Shown here in pieces: positions 43,399-51,030 of a stretch of DNA of 64,000 nucleotides. The DNA is from Arthrobacter sp. Soil736. GTDB lineage: Bacteria; Actinomycetota; Actinomycetes; Actinomycetales; Micrococcaceae. The notes below the pieces were generated by a model. The model ran no database searches. It was not told where the DNA came from and was given only the letters and a program-made list of their open reading frames with translations. The stretch covers positions 143,221-207,220 of the forward strand of contig NZ_LMSB01000001.1 in assembly GCF_001428005.1 (NCBI RefSeq). Direction: 5' to 3'. The translations under genes and the position numbers were made by a program. Position 1 is the first letter of the stretch. Each line of letters starts with the position of its first letter.

Positions 43399-44277
43399 AT
43401 GAAGCCTCAAGCACCCACCCCTGCCGCGGCTGAACTAAGCTGCGAGGTCTGCGGCCAGATGCCCGAGCCTCCCAAAACCCGCCTCACGGTGGCGAATGTC
43501 GCCGTCATGCTCCCCATCGAACTGCTGGTGCACGCCCTCGTGGTCCAGACCCACCTGCCGTACCTGGCCAAGGTCCTGGTGCTCACGCTCACCGCCACCG
43601 TCCTGGTGATCTGGGTGGCTGAGCCGTCCGCGGCGCGGATCCTGCGGCGCTGGCTCCACGCGCCCGCGCTGCGGCACCGGCGGCGGCTCGGTGCGGCCCC
43701 CGCCCTGTGGCGGGCCAGGACCGTGCTGCGCGACCAGCCGGGTTCCCTGAAGAAAATCACCCGGTCGCTGGCGCTGCTGGACACCAACATCCTCAGCATC
43801 CATGTCCATCCGGTCCGGGGCGGCGTCATGGATGAATTCGTGCTGTCGGCGCCCGGTGAACTGACCGAGCGCCAGCTCCTTGAGGCGCTCAAGGACGGCG
43901 GCGGCAGACACCCCAACGTCTGGCCCACCACGGCGCTGGCCATGGCCGACGGGCAGACGAAGGCCCTGAGCCTGGCGGCACGGATCGCCGCGAGCCCCCA
44001 GGAACTTCCGCTCGCCGTCGCGGAACTGCTGTCCGCGCGGATCCTGCCGGAGGACACTGAAACCGCCCGCCAGACGGCCGAAACGAACGACGCCGGCACC
44101 CTCCTCAAGATTCCAACCGCATGGCACGGACCCATCACCTTCTACCGTCCCGGCGAACCGTTCACACCCGCCGAATCCGCCCGCGCACACAGGCTCGCGG
44201 AGCTCGCCGAAATCCTCGCCCACGGACCTGCAGGCCCCGTCGGCACCAAGGAAGCGGCCGCCGCGGCGGACAGTTAA
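43399..44277 (+). CDS. Membrane protein with C-terminal ACT-like domain
   Basis: 292 residues. The N-terminus has a Cys pair (SCEVCGQ), then two hydrophobic helices (about residues 33-50 and 55-74). A cytosolic ACT-like domain follows at about 105-175 (RARTVLRDQPGSLKKITRSL then NILSIHVHPV), the fold that senses amino acids. The last 60 residues, with WHGPITFYRPGEPFTPAE, are unfamiliar. A membrane-tethered ACT domain suggests an amino-acid-responsive regulator; that is inference. It is monocistronic and ends before an elaborate hairpin. Confidence 0.65.
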   Translation: MKPQAPTPAAAELSCEVCGQMPEPPKTRLTVANVAVMLPIELLVHALVVQTHLPYLAKVLVLTLTATVLVIWVAEPSAARILRRWLHAPALRHRRRLGAAPALWRARTVLRDQPGSLKKITRSLALLDTNILSIHVHPVRGGVMDEFVLSAPGELTERQLLEALKDGGGRHPNVWPTTALAMADGQTKALSLAARIAASPQELPLAVAELLSARILPEDTETARQTAETNDAGTLLKIPTAWHGPITFYRPGEPFTPAESARAHRLAELAEILAHGPAGPVGTKEAAAAADS

Positions 44278-44290
44278 CCGCCCGGAAGCC

Positions 44291-44311
44291 GGAATCCGGA
44301 ATCCGGAATCC
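44291..44311. repeat. Three tandem copies of GGAATCC
   Basis: Short 7-bp tandem repeat at the start of the 497-bp gene-free stretch 44278-44774. The rest of that stretch holds the hairpin at 44341-44414 and the promoter/operator at 44553-44609. Confidence 0.7.
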
Positions 44312-44340
44312 GCCAAAAGGTAACCGCCGCCCGATTCTCC

Positions 44341-44414
44341 GGACAGACGCTTCAAACGAACCGCCCGCCCCGCCTCCGGCACCGCCGGAAGACGGGGCGG
44401 GCGGCCGTCTGTCC
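44341..44414 (+). terminator. Three-tier hairpin after the ACT-domain gene
   Basis: The outer stem GGACAGACG/CGTCTGTCC is followed by an 11-nt bulge, a perfect 12-bp stem CCGCCCGCCCCG/CGGGGCGGGCGG, and an inner TCCGGC-ACC-GCCGGA. Probably a terminator; there is no T-run. Confidence 0.6.
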
Positions 44415-44552
44415 GCAGCAAACCGCCTGTCCCCAGCAATTCAGGCCGGCGCCGGGAGGATTCCCCGGGCCCAGGGTTACGGACCGTCACCTGCTGCCGG
44501 AGCAGTCACAATCGGTTGTTTCGCCGGCGGACGGCGTCTTTCCCGAAAAGCC

Positions 44553-44609
44553 TTGACAGTGGCGCCGGTCACTCCTACCTTTGATTTTGGGATCCCAAAA
44601 CGGGATCCC
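44553..44609 (+). promoter_or_regulatory. Promoter with double GntR-type operator
   Basis: TTGACA (44553-44558), a 17-bp spacer and TACCTT (44576-44581) form a very good promoter. The perfect 16-mer TTTTGGGATCCCAAAA (44585-44600) covers the start of transcription, and a second GGGATCCC (44602-44609) is centred 13 bp further. The layout fits repression by the GntR protein of this operon. The leader to the MFS start is about 190 nt. Confidence 0.75.
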
Positions 44610-44774
44610 AAAAGGGTCCACGGGAATAGCCGGACCCGTAAAGAGTGGCCAGGCGCTTCCGGAACGCCGCTTCAGGCCATCAATCCAAGATTTCCGCCGC
44701 CAACCCGCGGCCGCACACTCCGCACTACCCAAGCTCGTTTCCCCGTCCGCAAACTTCCCCGTGAAGGAGAAGCT

Positions 44775-46136
44775 GTGTCCCTCCCCAATACTGAAACCGT
44801 GACAACCGAAGCCCAGACCACAGATGCCGCCGCCGGCGGCACACCCGGCAAGGACGGCGTGCAACGGCGCACCAACGTCCGCTGGAAGCTCTTCCTGCTG
44901 CTGCTGGTCCTCGTCGCCGTCAATTACATCGACCGCGGCTCCATCTCCGTGGCACTGCCCATCATCCAAAAGGAATTCAACCTGGCCCCGGAGCTCGTGG
45001 GCCTCCTGCTGTCGGCCTTCTTCTGGACCTACGCCCTGATGCAGATCCCGGTCGGCCTGCTCATCGACAAATTCGGTCCGCGCAAGGTCATGACGGCATC
45101 CTGCGTGGGCTGGGGCGCGGCCACGGCCGCCTCAGGCATGGCCGGCGGCTTCCTGAGCATGTTCATCGCCCGGCTCGGCATCGGCGTCACCGAAGCCGGC
45201 GTCATGCCGGCCGGCGGCAAGCTCAATGCCATCTGGATGCACAAGTCGGAGCGCGGCCGCGGTGCCACCATCCTGGACGCCGGCGCTCCCCTCGGCGCCG
45301 GGCTCGGCGGCATCCTCATCGCCGGATTGATCGCCGCCACCGGCAGCTGGCGCAGTTCCTTCGTCATCGCCGGTGCCGCCACGGTGCTCATGGGCCTCGC
45401 AGTCTGGTGGTACGTCCGCGACAATCCGCGCCAGCACCGCGGGGTCAACGCTGCCGAGGCCGAGTACATCGAGGCCTCCCACGCCGCCGAGGACGCCGAG
45501 GCCGAACTCGACGGCAGCAAGGGCAAGCGCGCCCTGCTTCCCTACCTGAGGTTCCGTTCCTTCTGGGCCATGTGCTTTGGCTGGCTGGGCTTCAACGGCG
45601 TGTTCTACGGCCTGCTCACCTGGGGGCCTCTCTACCTCGCCCAGGCCAAGGGCTTTGACCTGAAGACCATCGGCTGGTCCACCTTCGTGATCTTCGGAGC
45701 CGGCTTCGTCGGTGAAATCCTCGGCGGCAACATCGCCGACAAGTGGCGGGCGTCCGGCGCCTCGGCCAACCGCGTCATGCGCACCCTCCTGGGCATCTCC
45801 AGCGTCGTGGTGATCGGCGGACTGGTGGGCGTCACGGTGGTGGCCGACCCCACCACCGCGGTTGTCCTGCTCTCCGTGGTCATGTTCTTCCTCCGCTGGG
45901 TGGGCCTCTTCTGGAGCATCCCCTCCATCCTCGGAGGCCGGACCAACGCCGGCGTCCTCGGCGGGGCCATGAACTTCAGCGGCAACATCTCCGGCTTCGT
46001 CACACCGATCGCCGTCGGCCTGATCGTCGGGGCAACGGGCTCCTATACCTGGGCGCTGCTGTACTTCGTGGGATCCGCCATCATCATGGGCGTGTCCGTC
46101 CTGACCCTGGACTACAGCAAGCGGCTTCCCGTCTAG
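44775..46136 (+). CDS. MFS transporter, ACS (anion:cation symporter) family
   Basis: 453-residue, twelve-helix carrier. Helix 1 has NYIDRGSISVALPIIQKEF, typical of the ACS group that imports organic anions (sugar acids, tartrate, phthalate, allantoate-like acids). It is the first gene of the GntR-controlled operon, so it probably imports the operon substrate or its acidic precursor. GTG 44775 is chosen because AAGGAG lies just upstream; the frame stays open further left through the operator, which is non-coding. A small hairpin (46169-46185) separates it from the regulator gene. Confidence 0.88.
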   Translation: MSLPNTETVTTEAQTTDAAAGGTPGKDGVQRRTNVRWKLFLLLLVLVAVNYIDRGSISVALPIIQKEFNLAPELVGLLLSAFFWTYALMQIPVGLLIDKFGPRKVMTASCVGWGAATAASGMAGGFLSMFIARLGIGVTEAGVMPAGGKLNAIWMHKSERGRGATILDAGAPLGAGLGGILIAGLIAATGSWRSSFVIAGAATVLMGLAVWWYVRDNPRQHRGVNAAEAEYIEASHAAEDAEAELDGSKGKRALLPYLRFRSFWAMCFGWLGFNGVFYGLLTWGPLYLAQAKGFDLKTIGWSTFVIFGAGFVGEILGGNIADKWRASGASANRVMRTLLGISSVVVIGGLVGVTVVADPTTAVVLLSVVMFFLRWVGLFWSIPSILGGRTNAGVLGGAMNFSGNISGFVTPIAVGLIVGATGSYTWALLYFVGSAIIMGVSVLTLDYSKRLPV

Positions 46137-46168
46137 GCCAACCGCCCTAAGCTGGGCCACAGCACCAT

Positions 46169-46185
46169 CTCCCGGCCGCCGGGAG
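46169..46185 (+). promoter_or_regulatory. Small hairpin between MFS and GntR genes
   Basis: CTCCCGG-CCG-CCGGGAG, a 7-bp stem with a 3-nt loop. It may set the relative levels of transporter and downstream genes by processing or partial termination. Confidence 0.4.
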
Positions 46186-46218
46186 CGCAATGTCACCGAA
46201 GAATCCGAATGGAGCACC

Positions 46219-46902
46219 ATGCTTACCGCCGAAGAGACCCAGGACAAGGAACGCCCCCTCCGCGAGGCCGTCCGGGACACACTCCGCACCCGGATTTTTG
46301 AAGGACATTACGCTCCCGGCACCCGGCTGGTGGAACGTGATCTCGCCGCAGAATTCAACGTGTCACGCCTCCCCGTCCGGGAAGCCCTGCGCATGCTGCG
46401 CATGGAAGGCCTCATCAGCGACCGCGGCGCACGCGGCGCCGAGGTCAGCACCCTCAGCCCCAAGGACGTGGAGGACCTCTTCGACGTCCGGCAGTCACTC
46501 GAGGTGCTGGCCTGCCGGCTCGCCGCCGCCCGCGCCACGCCGGATGACCTGGCCCGTCTGGAGGGCCTGCTCGACGAGGCGGACCGCTGCCTCGCCAAGG
46601 GCGCCGTGATGGAGGCCCACCGTGCCAACAGCGAATTCCACGACGCCATCACCGCCATCGCCGACAACAACTTTCTCAAATCCGCGCTGGAACCCCTCCA
46701 GGGCCGCATGCACTGGCTGTTCCGCCATGTCAGCGACCTGCCGGAACTGATCCAGGAGCACCGCGAGCTGTATGCCGCCATCGCCAGCGGCGATCCGGAC
46801 CGCGCCGCCGCCCAGTCGGCGTCGCACATCGGTAAGTACCGCGAGCAGTTCCCCGAGGACTTCCGGAAAACGGAACCCGCCCTTCACCGGAAGAAATCAT
46901 GA
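46219..46902 (+). CDS. GntR-family regulator, FadR/FCD subfamily
   Basis: 227 residues. The N-terminal winged helix includes RLVERDLAAEFNVSRLPVRE (about residues 36-55), and the C-terminal FCD ligand domain has metal-type residues in ...HRANSEFHDAITAIADN... and ...EHRELYAAI. It is second in the operon and most likely represses it through the double palindrome upstream of the MFS gene. GGAG six bases ahead supports the ATG. Its stop overlaps the next start as ATGA. Confidence 0.9.
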   Translation: MLTAEETQDKERPLREAVRDTLRTRIFEGHYAPGTRLVERDLAAEFNVSRLPVREALRMLRMEGLISDRGARGAEVSTLSPKDVEDLFDVRQSLEVLACRLAAARATPDDLARLEGLLDEADRCLAKGAVMEAHRANSEFHDAITAIADNNFLKSALEPLQGRMHWLFRHVSDLPELIQEHRELYAAIASGDPDRAAAQSASHIGKYREQFPEDFRKTEPALHRKKS

Positions 46903-47699
46903 AACTGCTCGTCATCAACCCCAACATCAGCGACGACGTCACCGCCCTCATCGAGTCGGAGGCCCTGCGTTCCGCGTCCCCGGGCACGGAGCTGGTGGTC
47001 CGAACCGCAGGCCACGGGGTGGAATACATCGAAACCCGGTTCGAGTCACTCATCGCGGCCGGCGCCGTCGCCGAGATCATTGCCGAATACACCGCGGACC
47101 CTGCCGGCAGCCTCCCGGCCTCCGCAAAGATCGACGGCGTCGTGGTGGCAGCCTTCGGCGACCCCGGCATGCCGGCCCTGAAAGAGCTCGCCGACGTTCC
47201 CGTCATCGGCATCACCGAGGCGGCCCTGTGCGCCGCGGCCCTGCAGGGGCACCGGTTCTCCATCATCGCCATCTCGGACCGCATCCGGCCGTGGTACCTG
47301 GACTGCGTCGAGCGCTTCGGCCTCGGCGGCCGGCTCGCTTCCATCCGGTCCATCAACCAGAGCCTCAACTCGATCGGCACCGTGCAGGCGGACTTCAAGG
47401 AAACCCTCCTGACGCTCAGCCGTCAAGCCGTCGCCGAGGACGGCGCCGACGTCGTCATCCTTGCCGGCGCCCCGCTGGCGGGGCTGGCCCGCGAACTGCG
47501 CGGGCACATTCCGGTCCCGGTGGTGGACGGCATCTCCGCCGGCATCCGCATGGCGGAGGCCGTGGTGGGCCTCCAGTCCGGCCCCCACCGGCAGGGTGCC
47601 TTCGCGCCGCCGCCGGTCAAACTGCGCCGCGGCCTGTCCGAAAACCTCGACGCCGCACTCACCGCCGCCCAGTCTGTACCCACCGCTTCAAAGAATTAG
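46899..47699 (+). CDS. Asp/Glu/hydantoin racemase-superfamily protein
   Basis: 266 residues, like hydantoin racemase HyuE (LLVINPNISDDVTALI start, GDPGMPALKELADVPVIGIT, VVDGISAGIRMAEAVV). The motif normally holding a catalytic cysteine near the C-terminal half (GCxGM) reads AGAPLAG (189-195) with no Cys, and the first motif reads AAFGDPG (84-90), also no Cys. Two-cysteine racemisation is therefore unlikely; it may bind or open a related amide, or act as a lyase. It is coupled to the regulator (ATGA) and ends ten bases before the amidohydrolase gene. Confidence 0.75.
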   Translation: MKLLVINPNISDDVTALIESEALRSASPGTELVVRTAGHGVEYIETRFESLIAAGAVAEIIAEYTADPAGSLPASAKIDGVVVAAFGDPGMPALKELADVPVIGITEAALCAAALQGHRFSIIAISDRIRPWYLDCVERFGLGGRLASIRSINQSLNSIGTVQADFKETLLTLSRQAVAEDGADVVILAGAPLAGLARELRGHIPVPVVDGISAGIRMAEAVVGLQSGPHRQGAFAPPPVKLRRGLSENLDAALTAAQSVPTASKN

Positions 47700-47709
47700 G
47701 AGGACACCG

Positions 47710-49140
47710 ATGTCCAACACCCCAGACCTTGTCATTGCCAACGGCACCGTGGTCAACAGCTTCGGCCGCCAGAACGCCCACATCGTGGTGCGCGAGGGCA
47801 GGATCGCCGAGCTGGTCGACGCCTCGGCGCCGGTCCCCGACGCGGGCCGCATCATCGACGCCGCCGGGAAGCTGGTGATTCCCGGCGGCGTGGACGGCCA
47901 CTGCCACGTCGCCCAGGTAACCGGACGCTTCCGCACCCTGGACGACTACCGGACCACCTCCACGGCGGCGTTGTGGGGCGGCACAACCACCATCATCGAC
48001 TTCGGCATTCCCCGGGACGCCCAGGAGACACCGCTTGCGGCCGTCCTGCACAAGAAGGAGCTGGCGCAGGAGTCCCGCTGCGACGTTGCCCTGCACGGCG
48101 CGGTGGTCAGCTGGGACGAGACCGTGCCCTGGCAGCTGGAGCAGCTGGCCGCGGAAGGCGTGCGGTCGGTCAAGATGTACACCACCAACCGGGGCACCAC
48201 CATGGCGGACGGGGACACCATCCTGAAGGTCATGCGGGAGATGGTCCGGCTGGACGGCCTCACGTACATCCACGCCGAACACGACCCCATCGTCAGCGAC
48301 TGCACGCAGCAGCACGCCGACGACGGCAGGATCGGCATCGAACACCTGCACCGGACGCGCCCGGAACTCGCCGAGGAGGTCTCCGTCAAGGAAACCCTGG
48401 CCATGGCCGAGTACACCAAGGCACCCGTGTACTTCGTCCACCAGTCCACTCCGGGGGCCGTTGACCTGGTCACCGACGCCCGGGCCCGCGGCCAGGAGGC
48501 CTACTCCGAGACCTGCCCGCACTACCTGACCCTGGATGACACGGTGTACGGCTCGGCATTTCCCGAGTGGTACGCCTGCTGCCCGCCCATGCGCAGCCCC
48601 GAGACCGTGGCCGCCCTGAAGGAACGGCTGGCAGACGGGGCAATCCACACCGTTTCCTCGGACCACTCCTGCTACGACCTGTCGCAGAAACGGGAGCGCT
48701 CCGATGACATCCGGGCCATGCCGCACGGCCTGCCCGGCGTCGAAACGCGGATGCCCGTCACGTTCACGGCCTTGACCTCCGCGGGCGGCTCCGTGGAGGA
48801 CTTCGTGGAGGTCTTCTCCGCCGGGCCGGCCCGCATCAACGCCCTTCCCGGCAAGGGAACCATCGCCGCCGGCTTCGACGCCGACCTCGTGATCTTCGAT
48901 CCCGCCGAACAGCGCACGGTCGACGGCGGCGCGCTGCACATGGGCGCTGACTTCTCGCCGTTCGACGGCCGGACGCTCACCGGCTGGGCCGCCGTCGTGG
49001 TCTCCGCCGGACGGGTGGTCCTGGACGCCGACGGCTTCCACGATCCCGGCCCCGCGGGCCGCTTCGTGGCCCGGAACGGATTCCGGGAGCACCTCGCGGC
49101 CTCCCCGCTGCTGTCCCCCGCCACCGCCGCCACCGCTTAG
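47710..49140 (+). CDS. Cyclic amidohydrolase (dihydropyrimidinase/hydantoinase/allantoinase type)
   Basis: 476-residue metal-dependent hydrolase that opens a cyclic amide such as a hydantoin, dihydropyrimidine or allantoin. The first metal motif is DGHCHVAQ, the bridging lysine lies in SVKMYTTNRG, further histidines occur in IHAEHDP and VHQSTPG, and the last metal Asp is in SSDHSCYD. The start has a near-perfect AGGAGG. It is fourth in the GntR operon. No N-carbamoyl-amino-acid hydrolase gene follows, so the ring-opened product takes another route. Confidence 0.85.
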   Translation: MSNTPDLVIANGTVVNSFGRQNAHIVVREGRIAELVDASAPVPDAGRIIDAAGKLVIPGGVDGHCHVAQVTGRFRTLDDYRTTSTAALWGGTTTIIDFGIPRDAQETPLAAVLHKKELAQESRCDVALHGAVVSWDETVPWQLEQLAAEGVRSVKMYTTNRGTTMADGDTILKVMREMVRLDGLTYIHAEHDPIVSDCTQQHADDGRIGIEHLHRTRPELAEEVSVKETLAMAEYTKAPVYFVHQSTPGAVDLVTDARARGQEAYSETCPHYLTLDDTVYGSAFPEWYACCPPMRSPETVAALKERLADGAIHTVSSDHSCYDLSQKRERSDDIRAMPHGLPGVETRMPVTFTALTSAGGSVEDFVEVFSAGPARINALPGKGTIAAGFDADLVIFDPAEQRTVDGGALHMGADFSPFDGRTLTGWAAVVVSAGRVVLDADGFHDPGPAGRFVARNGFREHLAASPLLSPATAATA

Positions 49141-49148
49141 GAGAACCA

Positions 49149-49877
49149 GTGCCTGCCGCAACACGCAAGACCCGCATCGGCATGATCGTGCCGTCGTCCA
49201 ACACCTGCCTGGAACCGCAGAGCTACCGCATCCTGGGCGACCGGGACGATGTCACCATCCATTTCACCCGGATTCCGGTGACCCGGATCGCCCTGGACGA
49301 CTCGTCGGACAAACAGTTCGACCCCGCCGTCATGCACACAGCGGCCCAGCTGCTCGCGACGGCGGACGTGGACGTCATCGCCTGGAACGGCACCTCGGGA
49401 TCATGGCTCGGGGCGGACCACGACCGCGAACTGGTCCGGGAAATCCGCGACGCCACCGGCATCCCGGCCACTACGTCCACGCTCGCGTACATGGAGGCGT
49501 TCAAGGCCTTCGGCACCGAGCGCATCGGGCTGTTCACGCCGTATACGGAGGACGTCAACCAGGCCATCATGGCGTCCTACGAGCGGGACGGCATCAAGAC
49601 CGTTGGCCAGCGCTGCCTGGGCCTGAGCGACAACGAGTCCTTCGGCCGGGTCACCGACGACGAGATGCGCCCCGGCTCGCTGGAACTGGCGGCCGCCGCA
49701 CCGGACGCCTTGATTTACCTCTGCACAAACCTGTACGGCGCCAACATCGCGGCGGAGATCGAGGCCGGCACCGGCGTTCCGGTGCTGGACTCGGTGGCCG
49801 TGACCCTGTGGCACTGCCTGAAACTTGCCGGGTCCCCCTTGCTCGCACCGAGGTGGGGCCGGCTGCTCGCGGACTGA
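49149..49877 (+). CDS. Arylmalonate decarboxylase/maleate isomerase-like protein
   Basis: 242 residues of the Asp/Glu racemase superfamily. Instead of two catalytic cysteines it has Gly-Thr-Ser (81-83, in WNGTSGSW) at the first site, Tyr132 in FTPYTED, and Cys192 in YLCTN. This is the pattern and nearly the spacing of arylmalonate decarboxylase (Gly74-Thr75-Ser76, Tyr126, Cys188), which removes CO2 from a substituted malonate. Maleate isomerase, the usual automatic label, needs two cysteines. Function is inferred from residues only. GTG 49149 follows TTAGGAG. Last gene of the operon. Confidence 0.7.
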   Translation: MPAATRKTRIGMIVPSSNTCLEPQSYRILGDRDDVTIHFTRIPVTRIALDDSSDKQFDPAVMHTAAQLLATADVDVIAWNGTSGSWLGADHDRELVREIRDATGIPATTSTLAYMEAFKAFGTERIGLFTPYTEDVNQAIMASYERDGIKTVGQRCLGLSDNESFGRVTDDEMRPGSLELAAAAPDALIYLCTNLYGANIAAEIEAGTGVPVLDSVAVTLWHCLKLAGSPLLAPRWGRLLAD

Positions 49878-49931
49878 TTCAGCCCGCCGACCCTGCCACC
49901 CCCCAGGCGAGGTCGCAGCCCAGGCAAGGCA

Positions 49932-49972
49932 GACGGCGGCGGCCCGCCCACTGGGAGCGGGCCGCCGCCGTC
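49932..49972. terminator. Strong bidirectional terminator
   Basis: A perfect 16-bp stem, GACGGCGGCGGCCCGC with its complement, and a 9-nt loop. It stands between the convergent end of the GntR operon and the lipid kinase gene. Confidence 0.8.
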
Positions 49973-49999
49973 GAAACACGGGCTTTCCGCCCGCCGGGC

Positions 50000-50917
50000 C
50001 TACATGCGGAGCTTGAGCGCCCCGGGATCCACACGAACGCTCAGGTGCTTTCCGGTCCCCACGTGGTCGCCGTCCAGCTGGAACTCCTGCTCGTGGTGCA
50101 GGGTCACCTCGGCCGAGCTGCCCTGGAAGTACTCGGCGGATTCGTCCCGGTTCTTCCCGCGGCCGAAGATTCCCGCCACCACCCCGAGCCAGCCGAGCCG
50201 GCCGCGGGGCGCCAGGATGAGGAGGTCCAGGACGCCGTCGTCCACCTTGGCCTCCGGAAATATTTCGATACCGCCCATGATCCGCCCGCAGTTGCCGATC
50301 ATCACGCTGCGGATCCTGCGCTTCACCGGGTCCCGGCCGTCAACCGTGATGGTGGCCCTCACCGGCTTGCCCGGCAGCTTGCGGATGCCGGCCTCCACGT
50401 ACGCGAGCCAGCCCATGCGGTCCTTGAGGCTGTCCACGGTGTCCGCCATGATCGCGGCGTCATAGCCCACGCCGGCCATGACCAGGAAGACGTTCTCGTC
50501 CTCGGACTCGTCAAACCTGCTCCTGACCACATCCACGGTGCGTTCCGTGCCGTTCAGGACGTCATACGCGGCGGAGACGGGGTCGGCGATCTCCACGCCC
50601 ATGTTGCGGGCCAGCAGGTTGCCGGTCCCCAGCGGCACCAGGCCCAGCGGCGTGTCCGTTCCGGCCAGGACCTCCGCCACGCACCGCACGGTTCCGTCGC
50701 CGCCGGCGGCAATGACGACGTCGACCCCCGCCTCAAGCGCCTGGCGCGCCTGGCCGGTGCCCGGGTCCTCTTCCGTCGTTTCCAGCCACAGCGGCTCGGC
50801 CCAGCCCTGGGTATCGCAGAGCCTGACCAGCGAACCCCGGAGGTCGGAACCCGCGGCCTTGGCGGGGTTGATGACCACGGCGGCCCGTTTCGGCGAGGAG
50901 GCGTTCTTGGCTGGCAT
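50000..50917 (-). CDS. Diacylglycerol kinase-family lipid kinase
   Basis: 305 residues, DagK/LCB5 type: phosphorylates diacylglycerol or a related lipid with ATP at the inner membrane face. The nucleotide motif is IAAGGDGTVRCVAEVL, followed by GLVPLGTGNLLARNMG, and the C-terminal lid has GGIEIFPEAKVDDGVLDLL. AAGGA precedes the ATG. It is downstream of and on the same strand as the pnt genes, separated by a palindromic hairpin, so probably independent. Confidence 0.88.
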   Translation of the reverse strand: MPAKNASSPKRAAVVINPAKAAGSDLRGSLVRLCDTQGWAEPLWLETTEEDPGTGQARQALEAGVDVVIAAGGDGTVRCVAEVLAGTDTPLGLVPLGTGNLLARNMGVEIADPVSAAYDVLNGTERTVDVVRSRFDESEDENVFLVMAGVGYDAAIMADTVDSLKDRMGWLAYVEAGIRKLPGKPVRATITVDGRDPVKRRIRSVMIGNCGRIMGGIEIFPEAKVDDGVLDLLILAPRGRLGWLGVVAGIFGRGKNRDESAEYFQGSSAEVTLHHEQEFQLDGDHVGTGKHLSVRVDPGALKLRM

Positions 50918-51004
50918 GGTGTCCTTCGACTGCAGTGGGGGCGGTTAACCAGGGAATTCACATCGTAGCGGGGTTCGCCGGCTGCCCGTAGGGGTCCGGC
51001 AAAG

Positions 51005-51020
51005 GCCCGGCCGGCCGGGC
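51005..51020 (-). terminator. Palindrome after pntB
   Basis: GCCCGGCCGGCCGGGC is a perfect 16-bp palindrome eleven bases beyond the pntB stop. Some inner pairs must open to make a loop. Weak terminator. Confidence 0.4.
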
Positions 51021-51030
51021 AGTTGGGGCC

